From Burkholderiaceae bacterium (GTDB taxonomy: Bacteria > Pseudomonadota > Gammaproteobacteria > Burkholderiales > Burkholderiaceae_C), in assembly GCA_031276435.1 (NCBI GenBank), contig JAISNB010000145.1, positions 1 to 12,255 on the forward strand: a stretch of 12,255 nucleotides of DNA, in the 5' to 3' direction. Each line of letters begins with the position of its first letter. Positions within the stretch are counted from its first letter, which is position 1. The position numbers and the translations under genes were made by a program. Below are positions 6,505 to 12,255 of the stretch, piece after piece. The notes below the pieces were generated by a model. The model saw nothing but the letters and a program-made list of their open reading frames with translations, made no database searches and was not told the origin of the DNA.

Positions 6505-8508
6505 ATGTCCACAGCAGTCAAATCGGGTCCCGCCCAGCCAGCGGGGGCGAAAAACGGGTACGCCGAAGCATCCATCCGCGTGCTCAAGGGGCTGGAGCCG
6601 GTCAAGCAGCGGCCCGGCATGTACACCCGCACCGACAACCCGCTGCACGTCATTCAGGAAGTCATAGACAACGCCGCCGACGAGGCGCTGGCCGGTTTTT
6701 GCAAGCGCATCAAGGTCACTTTGCATGCCGATGGCTCGGTCAGCGTGGAAGACGACGGGCGCGGCATTCCGTTTGGCCCGCACCCTGAAGAAAAAGCGCC
6801 GGTGATCGAACTGGTGTTCACGCGCTTGCACGCTGGCGGCAAATTTGACAAGGGGCAAGGCGGTGCCTACAGCTTTTCCGGCGGCCTGCACGGCGTGGGC
6901 GTGAGCGTGACCAACGCCCTGGCCCGGCGTCTGGAAGTGGCTGTTTACCGCGACGCGCAAGTGGCGCGCATGGCTTTCGCGCAGGGCGACGTGGCCGAGG
7001 CCCTGAGCGTGCGCGCCAGCGCGGGCGCGGGCGACCGCAGGCAAGGCACCACGGTGCGCGTGTGGCCCGAGGCCCGGTATTTTGAATCGCCCCAGTTGCC
7101 CCTTGGCGATCTGGTACACCTGCTGCGCAGCAAGGCGGTGCTGATGCCCGGCGTGGCCGTCACGCTGGTGGACGAGAAAAAAGGCGATACGCGCACCTGG
7201 CAATACAAGGGCGGCCTGCGCGACTATCTGGAGCAAACCCTCAGCGCGGATGTGCTGATTCCCATCTTCGAGGGCGAAAGCTACGCGGGCAAGGACGACG
7301 GCAGCTTTGCCGAAGGCGAAGGCGCGCAATGGGCTGTGGCCTTCACCGAGGACGGCCAGCCCGTGCGCGAGAGCTACGTCAACCTCATCCCCACCAGCGC
7401 GGGCGGCATGCACGACAGCGGCCTGCGCGACGGGCTGTTCCAGGCCGTCAAGAGCTTCATCGAACTGCACGCGCTGCTGCCCAAGGGCGTCAAGCTGATG
7501 CCCGAGGACGTGTTTGCGCGCGCCAGCTACGTGCTGGCGGCCAAGGTGCTCGACCCGCAATTCCAGGGCCAGATCAAGGAGCGCCTGAACTCGCGCGACG
7601 CGCTGCGGCTGGTTTCCAGTTGCGTGCGCCCGGCGCTGGATTTGTGGCTCAACGCCCATGTGGAATACGGCAAGAAACTGGCCGAGGTGGTCATCAAAGC
7701 CGCGCAAAGCCGCCAGCGCGCGGGCCAGAAAGTGGAGAAGCGCAAAGGCTCCGGCGTGGCCGTGCTGCCGGGCAAGCTCACCGACTGCGAAAGCCGCGAC
7801 CTGGGCGTCAACGAAGTGTTCCTGGTGGAGGGCGACTCTGCGGGCGGCAGCGCCAAAATGGGCCGCGACAAGGAAACCCAGGCCGTCCTGCCGCTGCGCG
7901 GCAAAGTGCTCAACACCTGGGAAGTCGAGCGCGACCTGCTCTTTAAGAACACCGAAATCCACGACATTGCCGTGGCCATCGGCATCGATCCGCACGGCCC
8001 CGGCGACGCGCCCGACATGGGCAACCTGCGCTACGGAAAAATCTGCATCCTCAGCGATGCCGACGTGGACGGCGCGCACATCCAGGTGCTGCTGCTCACG
8101 CTGTTTTTCCGGCACTTTCCCAAACTCATCGAAACCGGCCATGTGTACGTGGCGCGCCCGCCCCTGTTTCGCGTGGACGCGCCCGCGCGCGGCAAGAAAC
8201 CGGCAACCAAGATTTACGCGCTGGACGAGGGCGAACTGCAATCCGTGCTCGACAAACTGCGCAAGGACGGCGTGCCCGAAGGCAAATGGTCCGTCAGCCG
8301 CTTCAAGGGCCTGGGCGAAATGAGCGCCGCGCACTTGTGGGAAACCACGCTCAACCCGGACACGCGGCGCCTGCTGCAAGTGCGGCTGGGCGATCTGGAC
8401 TTTGCCGCCACCGCTGGGTGCATCGCCAAACTCATGGGCAAGGGCGAAGCCGCCGCCCGCCGCGAACTGATGGAACTGCACGGCGACGCGGTGGAAATCG
8501 ATGTTTGA
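6505..8508 (+). CDS. parE: DNA topoisomerase IV subunit B
   Basis: ATPase subunit of topoisomerase IV, which with ParC decatenates daughter chromosomes. From ATG 6505 the protein is 667 residues. The GHKL ATPase domain shows EVIDNAADEAL with Glu52 and Asn56, EDDGRGIP (82-89), and GGLHGVG (126-132). The transducer domain carries the QxKERLNSR loop with Lys358. The TOPRIM domain shows EGDSAGG (442-448) with Glu442, PLRGKVLN (463-470) and SDADVDGAH (517-525) with the metal-binding aspartates. SRFKGLGEM and the closing DAVEIDV are typical ParE C-terminal features. It lacks the ~170-residue insertion seen in many gamma-proteobacterial GyrB proteins, and its partner gene downstream is parC-like, so ParE rather than GyrB. 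An upstream in-frame ATG (6451) adds 18 unlikely residues and lies before the probable promoter. The gap to parC is 126 nt, most of it filled by a small ORF. Confidence 0.95.
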   Translation: MSTAVKSGPAQPAGAKNGYAEASIRVLKGLEPVKQRPGMYTRTDNPLHVIQEVIDNAADEALAGFCKRIKVTLHADGSVSVEDDGRGIPFGPHPEEKAPVIELVFTRLHAGGKFDKGQGGAYSFSGGLHGVGVSVTNALARRLEVAVYRDAQVARMAFAQGDVAEALSVRASAGAGDRRQGTTVRVWPEARYFESPQLPLGDLVHLLRSKAVLMPGVAVTLVDEKKGDTRTWQYKGGLRDYLEQTLSADVLIPIFEGESYAGKDDGSFAEGEGAQWAVAFTEDGQPVRESYVNLIPTSAGGMHDSGLRDGLFQAVKSFIELHALLPKGVKLMPEDVFARASYVLAAKVLDPQFQGQIKERLNSRDALRLVSSCVRPALDLWLNAHVEYGKKLAEVVIKAAQSRQRAGQKVEKRKGSGVAVLPGKLTDCESRDLGVNEVFLVEGDSAGGSAKMGRDKETQAVLPLRGKVLNTWEVERDLLFKNTEIHDIAVAIGIDPHGPGDAPDMGNLRYGKICILSDADVDGAHIQVLLLTLFFRHFPKLIETGHVYVARPPLFRVDAPARGKKPATKIYALDEGELQSVLDKLRKDGVPEGKWSVSRFKGLGEMSAAHLWETTLNPDTRRLLQVRLGDLDFAATAGCIAKLMGKGEAAARRELMELHGDAVEIDV

Positions 8509-8542
8509 GCGTGTCGCCGCTGCCGCCGCTGAAGGAACAAGG

Positions 8543-8638
8543 ATGTTTTCGCTTTCAATCGCGCCGCTGGCGCTGCTGCCTGATTGGCACAGGAGCCGTT
8601 GCCAGCCCGATGCGCCACAGGAAAAATTGCTTGCATGA
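8543..8638 (+). CDS. Possible 31-residue leader peptide upstream of parC
   Basis: A 31-codon frame reads MFSLSIAPLALLPDWHRSRC and ends in QEKLLA. It has the best ribosome-binding site seen in the parE-parC region: AAGGA (8532-8536), 6 nt before the ATG. Its TGA stop (8636-8638) overlaps the parC ATG (8635-8637) as ATGA. This is the geometry of translational coupling. The parC start itself has only a distant AGGAA (8619-8623). The first dozen residues are hydrophobic, but too short for a confident membrane or signal segment. No homologue is recognised. It could equally be chance in a GC-rich spacer; the combined ribosome-binding site and overlap are what make it worth listing. Confidence 0.4.
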   Translation: MFSLSIAPLALLPDWHRSRCQPDAPQEKLLA

Positions 8639-11085
8639 CCGATTCCAGCCCGCCCGATTTGCTTGCCCCCGCCGCCGGGGGCGATGACGACGACAGCCCC
8701 GGCCTGGCCGTTTACGCGCAGCGCGCCTATCTGGAGTACGCGCTCTCCGTGGTCAAGGGCCGCGCCCTGCCCGACGTGTGCGACGGGCAAAAGCCCGTGC
8801 AGCGCCGCATTCTCTACGCCATGGAGCGCATGGGCCTGGGCTACGGCGGAGCGGCGGGAGGCACGGCGGCCCGGCCCGTGAAAAGCGCGCGCGTGGTGGG
8901 CGATGTGCTTGGCAAATTCCACCCGCATGGCGACAGTGCCGCCTACGACGCGCTGGTGCGCATGGCGCAAGACTTTTCGCAACGCTATCCGCTCATCGAC
9001 GGACAGGGCAACTTTGGCAGCCGCGACGGCGACGGCGCCGCCGCCATGCGCTACACCGAAGCGCGCCTGGCCCGCATCTGCCGCCTGCTGCTCGACGAGA
9101 TCGACGAAGGCACGGTGGACTTCGCGCCCAACTACGACGGCAGCACGCAGGAGCCGCGCCAATTGCCCGCGCGCCTGCCCTTTGCGCTGCTCAACGGCGC
9201 CAGCGGCATTGCCGTGGGCCTGGCCTGCGAAATTCCCAGCCACAACCTGCGCGAAGTGGCCGACGCCTGCGTGGCCCTCATCCAGAATCCCGACCTGGGC
9301 GAGGCCGCGCTGCTGGCCCTGCTGCCCGGGCCAGACTACCCGGGCGGCGGGCAAATCATCAGCCCGGCAAGCGACATTGCCGATGCCTACCGCAGCGGGC
9401 GCGGCAGCCTCAAGGTGCGCGCGCGCTGGAAGGTCGAAGATCTGGCGCGCGGCCAGTGGCAACTGGTGGTCACTGAGCTGCCGCCCGGCGTTTCCACGCA
9501 GAAAGTGCTCGAAGAAATCGAGGAACTGACCAACCCCAAGGTCAGGGCGGGCAAGAAGGCGCTCACGCAAGAGCAGAACCAGCTCAAGGCCGCGGTGCTG
9601 GCCGTGCTCGACGAAGTGCGCGACGAATCCAGCAAGGACGCGCCCGTGCGCCTGGTGCTCTCACCCAGAAGCCGCGCCATCGGCCAGGACGAACTGGCGC
9701 ACACCCTGCTGGCGCACACCAGTCTGGAGACATCGGCCCCCATCAACCTGACCATGGTCGGAATCGACGGCAAGCCGACGCAAAAATCGCTGCGGCAAAT
9801 GCTGTGCGAGTGGATCGCGTTTCGCCAGGGCACCATCACGCGGCGCAGCGAGCACAGGCTGCGCAAGGCGCTGGAGCGCATCCACATCCTCGAAGGCCGC
9901 CAACTGGTGCTGCTCAACATCGACGAGGTGATTGCCATCATCCGCGAGAGCGACGAGCCGAAAGCCGCGCTGATGGCGCGCTTTGCGCTCACCGAGCGGC
10001 AAGCCGACGACATCCTGGACATTCGCCTGCGCCAGCTCGCGCGGCTGGAAGCCATCAAGATCGAGCAGGAACTCGGGCAACTGCGCCAGGAGCAGGGCAA
10101 GCTGCAAGACATCTTGGGCAACGCCGCCGCCTTGCGCCGCCTGATGGTCCGGGAGATCGAGGCCGACGCCCGGCAGTTTGCCGACGCGCGCCGCACCCTG
10201 ATCCAGGCCGGGAAAAAAACCGTGGCCGAAGTCAAGGTGCCCGACGAGGCTGTCACAGTCATCGTCAGCGAAAAAGGCTGGGCGCGCACGCGCGCCGGTC
10301 ACGGGCACGACGCGCTCGGCTTTGCCTTCAAATCGGGCGACGCGCTCTATGGCGCGTTTGAATGCCGCAGCGTCGATACCTTGCTGGCCTTTGACAGCGC
10401 GGGCCGCGTCTACAGCATTGCCGTGGCCAGTCTGCCAGGCGCGCGTGGCGACGGCCAGCCCGTGACCACCTTCATCGAACTGGAAGCGGGCGCGCAACTG
10501 CTGCACTACTTTGCAGGCCCCGAAAAAGCCGTGCTGCTTCTGTCCAGCTCGGGCGGCTACGGCTTTCTGGCATCGGTCAAAGCCATGATCTCGCGCCAGA
10601 GGGGGGGCAAGGCCTTCATCAGCGTCAATCCGGGCGAGCAGTTGTGCCGTCCGTCCTGCGCCGATCCGGGCGTGGATGCCGCCACAATCAAAAGCGACGC
10701 CAAACCCGCTGCCGCAGCGGCGGCAGCGGCAGGCGGCGGCGGGCAGCAAACGCTGCCGCAGTCGCAAACCCGCTGGCTGCCTGCCGCGCACGTGGCCTGC
10801 GTAACGCGCCAGGGGCGCATCCTGACCTTTGCGCTGGCCGAGTTGAAACACATGGAAAAAGGCGGGCGCGGACTCACGCTGATGCATCTGGACGAGCGCG
10901 ACAGCCTGGCTGGCGCGGCGGCCTACACGCGCAGCGTGCGCGTCACCGGCGTGGGGCGCGGGGGCAATTTGCGCGCGGAGGTGCTTGAAATCCGCAGCCT
11001 GAACAACGCCCGCGCCGCGCGCGCACACAAAGGGCGCGACGCCAGCTTTGGCTTCAAGGTCTCGGGCATCGAGCGGGTGGAGTAG
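8635..11085 (+). CDS. parC: DNA topoisomerase IV subunit A
   Basis: Breakage-reunion subunit of topoisomerase IV, partner of the upstream parE product. From ATG 8635 it has 816 residues. After an acidic N-terminal tail (DDDD at 17-20) come YLEYALSVVKGRALPDVCDG (33-52), the winged-helix region with KFHPHGDSAAYDALVRMAQ (94-112), and catalytic Tyr140 in AAMRYTEARL. A coiled-coil with LTERQADDILDIRLRQL (452-468) and a beta-pinwheel C-terminal domain (from about 530) follow. The quinolone-determining positions are Ser101 and Asp105, the sensitive-type residues. No GyrA box (QRRGGKG) is seen; SRQRGGKAF at 653-661 is a degenerate form typical of ParC. The pinwheel is interrupted at about 678-712 by a low-complexity insertion with runs of alanine and glycine. 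A longer frame from 8584 would add 17 unlikely residues; MTDSS is preferred, with a weak AGGAA upstream and the ATGA overlap with the small ORF. Confidence 0.95.
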   Translation: MTDSSPPDLLAPAAGGDDDDSPGLAVYAQRAYLEYALSVVKGRALPDVCDGQKPVQRRILYAMERMGLGYGGAAGGTAARPVKSARVVGDVLGKFHPHGDSAAYDALVRMAQDFSQRYPLIDGQGNFGSRDGDGAAAMRYTEARLARICRLLLDEIDEGTVDFAPNYDGSTQEPRQLPARLPFALLNGASGIAVGLACEIPSHNLREVADACVALIQNPDLGEAALLALLPGPDYPGGGQIISPASDIADAYRSGRGSLKVRARWKVEDLARGQWQLVVTELPPGVSTQKVLEEIEELTNPKVRAGKKALTQEQNQLKAAVLAVLDEVRDESSKDAPVRLVLSPRSRAIGQDELAHTLLAHTSLETSAPINLTMVGIDGKPTQKSLRQMLCEWIAFRQGTITRRSEHRLRKALERIHILEGRQLVLLNIDEVIAIIRESDEPKAALMARFALTERQADDILDIRLRQLARLEAIKIEQELGQLRQEQGKLQDILGNAAALRRLMVREIEADARQFADARRTLIQAGKKTVAEVKVPDEAVTVIVSEKGWARTRAGHGHDALGFAFKSGDALYGAFECRSVDTLLAFDSAGRVYSIAVASLPGARGDGQPVTTFIELEAGAQLLHYFAGPEKAVLLLSSSGGYGFLASVKAMISRQRGGKAFISVNPGEQLCRPSCADPGVDAATIKSDAKPAAAAAAAAGGGGQQTLPQSQTRWLPAAHVACVTRQGRILTFALAELKHMEKGGRGLTLMHLDERDSLAGAAAYTRSVRVTGVGRGGNLRAEVLEIRSLNNARAARAHKGRDASFGFKVSGIERVE
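10706..10729. repeat. Perfect 10-bp inverted repeat inside the parC Ala/Gly insertion
   Basis: CCGCTGCCGC (10706-10715) and GCGGCAGCGG (10720-10729) are perfect reverse complements around a 4-base loop. They lie in the segment coding for the alanine run of ParC, followed by GGC/GGG repeats. The structure is plainly visible; it is most likely a by-product of GC-rich triplet repeat expansion rather than a regulatory element. Confidence 0.6.
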
Positions 11086-11134
11086 CGCCCGCGCTCGATC
11101 CGCGCCGCGCTTCCGGGCGCAAGTTGCGCGGGCG
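11086..11134 (+). terminator. Long GC-rich stem after parC, weak terminator candidate
   Basis: CGCCCGCGC begins at 11086, the base right after the parC stop codon, and its exact reverse complement GCGCGGGCG lies at 11126-11134. The 31-nt loop can fold further through GCGC pairs. No T-run follows, so it is not a classical intrinsic terminator; it may instead stall polymerase or protect the mRNA 3' end. Confidence 0.25.
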
Positions 11135-11250
11135 GTGGCGGGTGGGGGCACGCCTCAAAACGGGGCGCGTGCAAAGCCAGTACCCAAACCCATGCGAAAC
11201 CGCGCGCGTGCCGCGCGGAAAAGCGCCGGGCATCATCCAGAAAACGCCGC

Positions 11251-11290
11251 AAAAAAGTGCGCCGCCACGCCGTGGATGGCCCTTGGCGGC
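11251..11290 (-). terminator. Candidate intrinsic terminator reading leftward
   Basis: On the minus strand a 7-bp stem GCCGCCA...TGGCGGC (arms 11290-11284 and 11267-11261, 16-nt loop) is followed after four bases by six Ts (11256-11251). This is the layout of a rho-independent terminator for leftward transcription, although the loop is long and the T-run is slightly displaced. No leftward gene is called upstream, so either it ends an unannotated small RNA or it protects parC from antisense transcription. Confidence 0.3.
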
Positions 11291-11359
11291 AGGCTTCTTG
11301 GCCGGGCAAAGCCGCTGCCGGGCGCTTCAAGTTTGGGGTGGCAGCCATTGAATCGGCCA

Positions 11360-11397
11360 GATTTTGTGTTTTTACTTTATGGTGGATGATTTTGTGT
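11360..11397. repeat. Direct repeat pair GATTTTGTGT, 28 bp apart
   Basis: Exact 10-bp copies at 11360-11369 and 11388-11397 within an AT-rich island. The spacing is 28 bp start to start. The second copy runs into TTGT-GTAAG-ACAA (11392-11404), a short dyad. Repeated sites of this size in an AT-rich upstream region suggest binding sites for a regulator or nucleoid protein, but no known consensus is recognised. Confidence 0.45.
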
Positions 11398-11403
11398 AAG
11401 ACA

Positions 11404-11436
11404 ATCAATATGAAATAACCAGGATTAATATGAAAA
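11404..11436. repeat. Direct repeat pair AATATGAAA, 20 bp apart
   Basis: AATATGAAA occurs at 11407-11415 and 11427-11435; with flanks, ATCAATATGAAAT and ATTAATATGAAAA match at 11 of 13 positions. The 20-bp period is close to two helical turns, placing both copies on the same DNA face, as expected for tandem sites of a DNA-binding protein. The second copy includes the ATG of the uncalled 85-codon frame. Confidence 0.45.
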
Positions 11437-11517
11437 TAATGCCCATGCTCCGGCTGCGGGGCCATGGCGGGCGGGCGGCGCGCGCGGCCTGTATGCCACC
11501 ATGCTGGCGCTTGCCCA

Positions 11518-11531
11518 TTGAGGCAGATCAA
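11518..11531. promoter_or_regulatory. Candidate FNR/Anr-type box
   Basis: TTGAG-GCAG-ATCAA matches the FNR-family consensus TTGAT-N4-ATCAA at 9 of the 10 specified positions. It lies 179 bp upstream of the hemerythrin ATG and about 99 bp (centre to start site) above the start predicted from the extended -10 at 11609-11617, which is farther than the usual FNR activating positions; a weaker TATGAC (11564-11569) would put it nearer. An oxygen-sensing regulator controlling an oxygen-binding protein is sensible biology, but a single match is not proof. Confidence 0.4.
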
Positions 11532-11608
11532 ATATATTGCATGCAGCCGGGCTGTGAATGGTTTATGACTGGCTGTCGTGCCAGATTTGGCTGGCGCGGG
11601 CAGGCGGG

Positions 11609-11617
11609 TGGTATGAT
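11609..11617 (+). promoter_or_regulatory. Extended -10 promoter upstream of bacteriohemerythrin
   Basis: TGGTATGAT is a TG-N extended -10 with TATGAT matching TATAAT at five of six positions. Transcription would start near 11624, giving a leader of about 86 nt to the ATG at 11710. No good -35 is seen in the GC-rich bases before it, as expected for the extended class. Confidence 0.45.
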
Positions 11618-11709
11618 TGACACCAGCCAAGAGGCGGTTGGGGGCCGGGGGACTGGTTTCCAGGCGTCATGTGTACTTGAGTGTTAAGTTCAGAAACGGA
11701 TGGTGTGCT

Positions 11710-12222
11710 ATGACCAGGTTGGTGTGGACCAAAGACTTGGATACTGGGATTGCTGAAATCGATTCGCAACATCGCCGGATTGTTGACTACATCAACAAGC
11801 TGTACGAATTGCGCAACTCGCCTGACCGGGAAGCCCTGGGCGAAGTGATCGGGGAGACGGTGGACTACACCATGTCGCACTTTGCCTTCGAGGAAAGCCT
11901 GCTGGAGAGCGCGGGCTATCTGTTTGTCGGGCCGCACAAGAAAGTGCACGAGCTTTTCACGCGCCGCGTGTCCGAATACCAGACCCGCTTTCAGGCGGGC
12001 GAGAACGTGACAGTCGATCTGCACGGGCTGCTTTCGCGCTGGTTGTTTAATCACATTCGCAACGAAGACCACGGCTACATCGACGCCGTGAAAGCCTATC
12101 TGCGCCTGGCCGCCGGGGGCAGCAGGCAGGCCGCCGAAAAAGCGCGCCTGAAAGCCGAAGTGCTCGAAGAAATGGAAAAGCGCCGGGGCAAAGGGTGGTT
12201 CCAGCGCATGCTCGGCCTCTAG
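11710..12222 (+). CDS. Bacteriohemerythrin (oxygen-binding diiron protein)
   Basis: A 170-residue single-domain hemerythrin, a cytoplasmic four-helix bundle that binds O2 reversibly at a non-haem diiron centre. All seven ligands of the family are present in order: His21 (IDSQHRRIVDYIN), His57 and Glu61 (SHFAFEE), His76 and His80 (PHKKVH), His115 and Asp120 (NHIRNEDH). The opening LVWTKDLDTGIAEIDSQH is typical. Residues beyond about 135 form an extra charged helix (AAEKARLKAEVLEEMEKRRG) ending GWFQRMLGL, not part of the core fold, perhaps for partner binding or dimerisation. Roles proposed for such proteins include oxygen storage or delivery, oxygen or redox sensing and iron handling. The ATG at 11710 gives the canonical N-terminus; an upstream in-frame ATG at 11617 adds 31 residues with no resemblance to the family and overlaps the -10. 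The Shine-Dalgarno site is weak (GGA, 9 nt upstream). It is transcribed alone as far as the window shows. Confidence 0.95.
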   Translation: MTRLVWTKDLDTGIAEIDSQHRRIVDYINKLYELRNSPDREALGEVIGETVDYTMSHFAFEESLLESAGYLFVGPHKKVHELFTRRVSEYQTRFQAGENVTVDLHGLLSRWLFNHIRNEDHGYIDAVKAYLRLAAGGSRQAAEKARLKAEVLEEMEKRRGKGWFQRMLGL

Positions 12223-12255
12223 CCGCTGGCAAGGACGGGCTGGGCGCGGCGACGC

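Larger units (their letters stand above)
11086..11709. other. 624-bp gene-poor region between parC and bacteriohemerythrin
   Basis: No gene could be assigned here. The first part (to about 11340) is GC-rich and holds inverted repeats at 11086-11134, 11148-11172 (GCACGC/GCGTGC), 11200-11218 (CCGCGCG/CGCGCGG, 5-nt loop) and 11261-11290. From about 11358 to 11440 it is markedly AT-rich with two pairs of direct repeats. The last part contains a candidate FNR-type box and an extended -10. An 85-codon frame at 11430-11687 has a good ribosome-binding site (AGGA, 5 nt before the ATG) and seven cysteines, but lacks recognisable similarity and overlaps the regulatory-looking sites, so it is not called as a gene. 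Confidence 0.6.

Noticed and set aside
6490..9570. 1026-codon minus-strand open frame opposite parE and parC
   Set aside because: It is the antisense shadow of two certain genes in GC-rich DNA, low-complexity in composition, and spans the gene boundary without any recognisable domain.
11270..11340. Histone H1-like Lys/Ala/Pro motif (KKPAAK) on the minus strand, possible decayed H1-like gene
   Set aside because: The motif is only a few codons long, needs a frame change to join to the neighbouring KRPAAA, and lacks the long repeats expected of such genes.
11404..11408. Second FNR half-site ATCAA in the AT-rich island
   Set aside because: The partner half-site at the right spacing is TGTAA, not TTGAT, so no full box exists there.
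10923..11630. 235-codon minus-strand frame overlapping the parC 3' end and the following spacer
   Set aside because: About 160 bases overlap parC, no family resemblance, and no ribosome-binding site stood out; the open frame follows from GC-rich composition.

Overview
This is a GC-rich window (roughly two-thirds G+C by eye) that reads as bacterial chromosome from a betaproteobacterium, most likely Burkholderiales and Comamonadaceae-like. The basis is the pairing dapA-bamC-metallo-hydrolase, the parE-parC pair, the CTP synthase and CoaBC sequence style, and the near absence of strong Shine-Dalgarno sites. The taxonomic call is inference from recalled gene order and protein style, not from a search.

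Layout, left to right. (1) On the minus strand, pyrG (CTP synthase, 311-2008) is followed, with a 4-bp ATGA overlap, by a gene that runs off the left edge (1-314) and encodes a SUKH/SMI1-KNR4-type protein. (2) coaBC (2118-3392, plus) diverges from pyrG across 109 bp. (3) A minus-strand cluster dapA (5451-6335), bamC (4233-5393, GTG start) and a WalJ/YycJ-like metallo-beta-lactamase-fold hydrolase (3405-4184) converges on coaBC with a 12-bp gap. (4) parE (6505-8508) and parC (8635-11085), the two subunits of topoisomerase IV, run on the plus strand and diverge from dapA. Between them lies a 31-codon ORF with a good ribosome-binding site whose stop overlaps the parC start. (5) A 624-bp gene-poor stretch (11086-11709) holds several GC-rich inverted repeats, an AT-rich island with two sets of short direct repeats, a candidate FNR-type box and an extended -10 element. 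(6) A bacteriohemerythrin gene (11710-12222, plus) has all seven iron ligands.

Functionally most of the window is core metabolism and cell maintenance: CTP synthesis, coenzyme A synthesis, lysine/diaminopimelate synthesis, outer-membrane protein assembly and chromosome decatenation. The accessory-looking parts are the SUKH gene at the left edge and the hemerythrin with its long upstream region on the right. I found no mobile element, CRISPR array, tRNA or rRNA, and no clearly new multi-gene system. The most useful leads are the SUKH gene translationally linked to pyrG, the parC leader ORF, the structured and AT-rich region upstream of hemerythrin (possible oxygen-responsive control and a possible minus-strand small RNA), and matched -10 elements that predict leaderless mRNAs for coaBC and parE.
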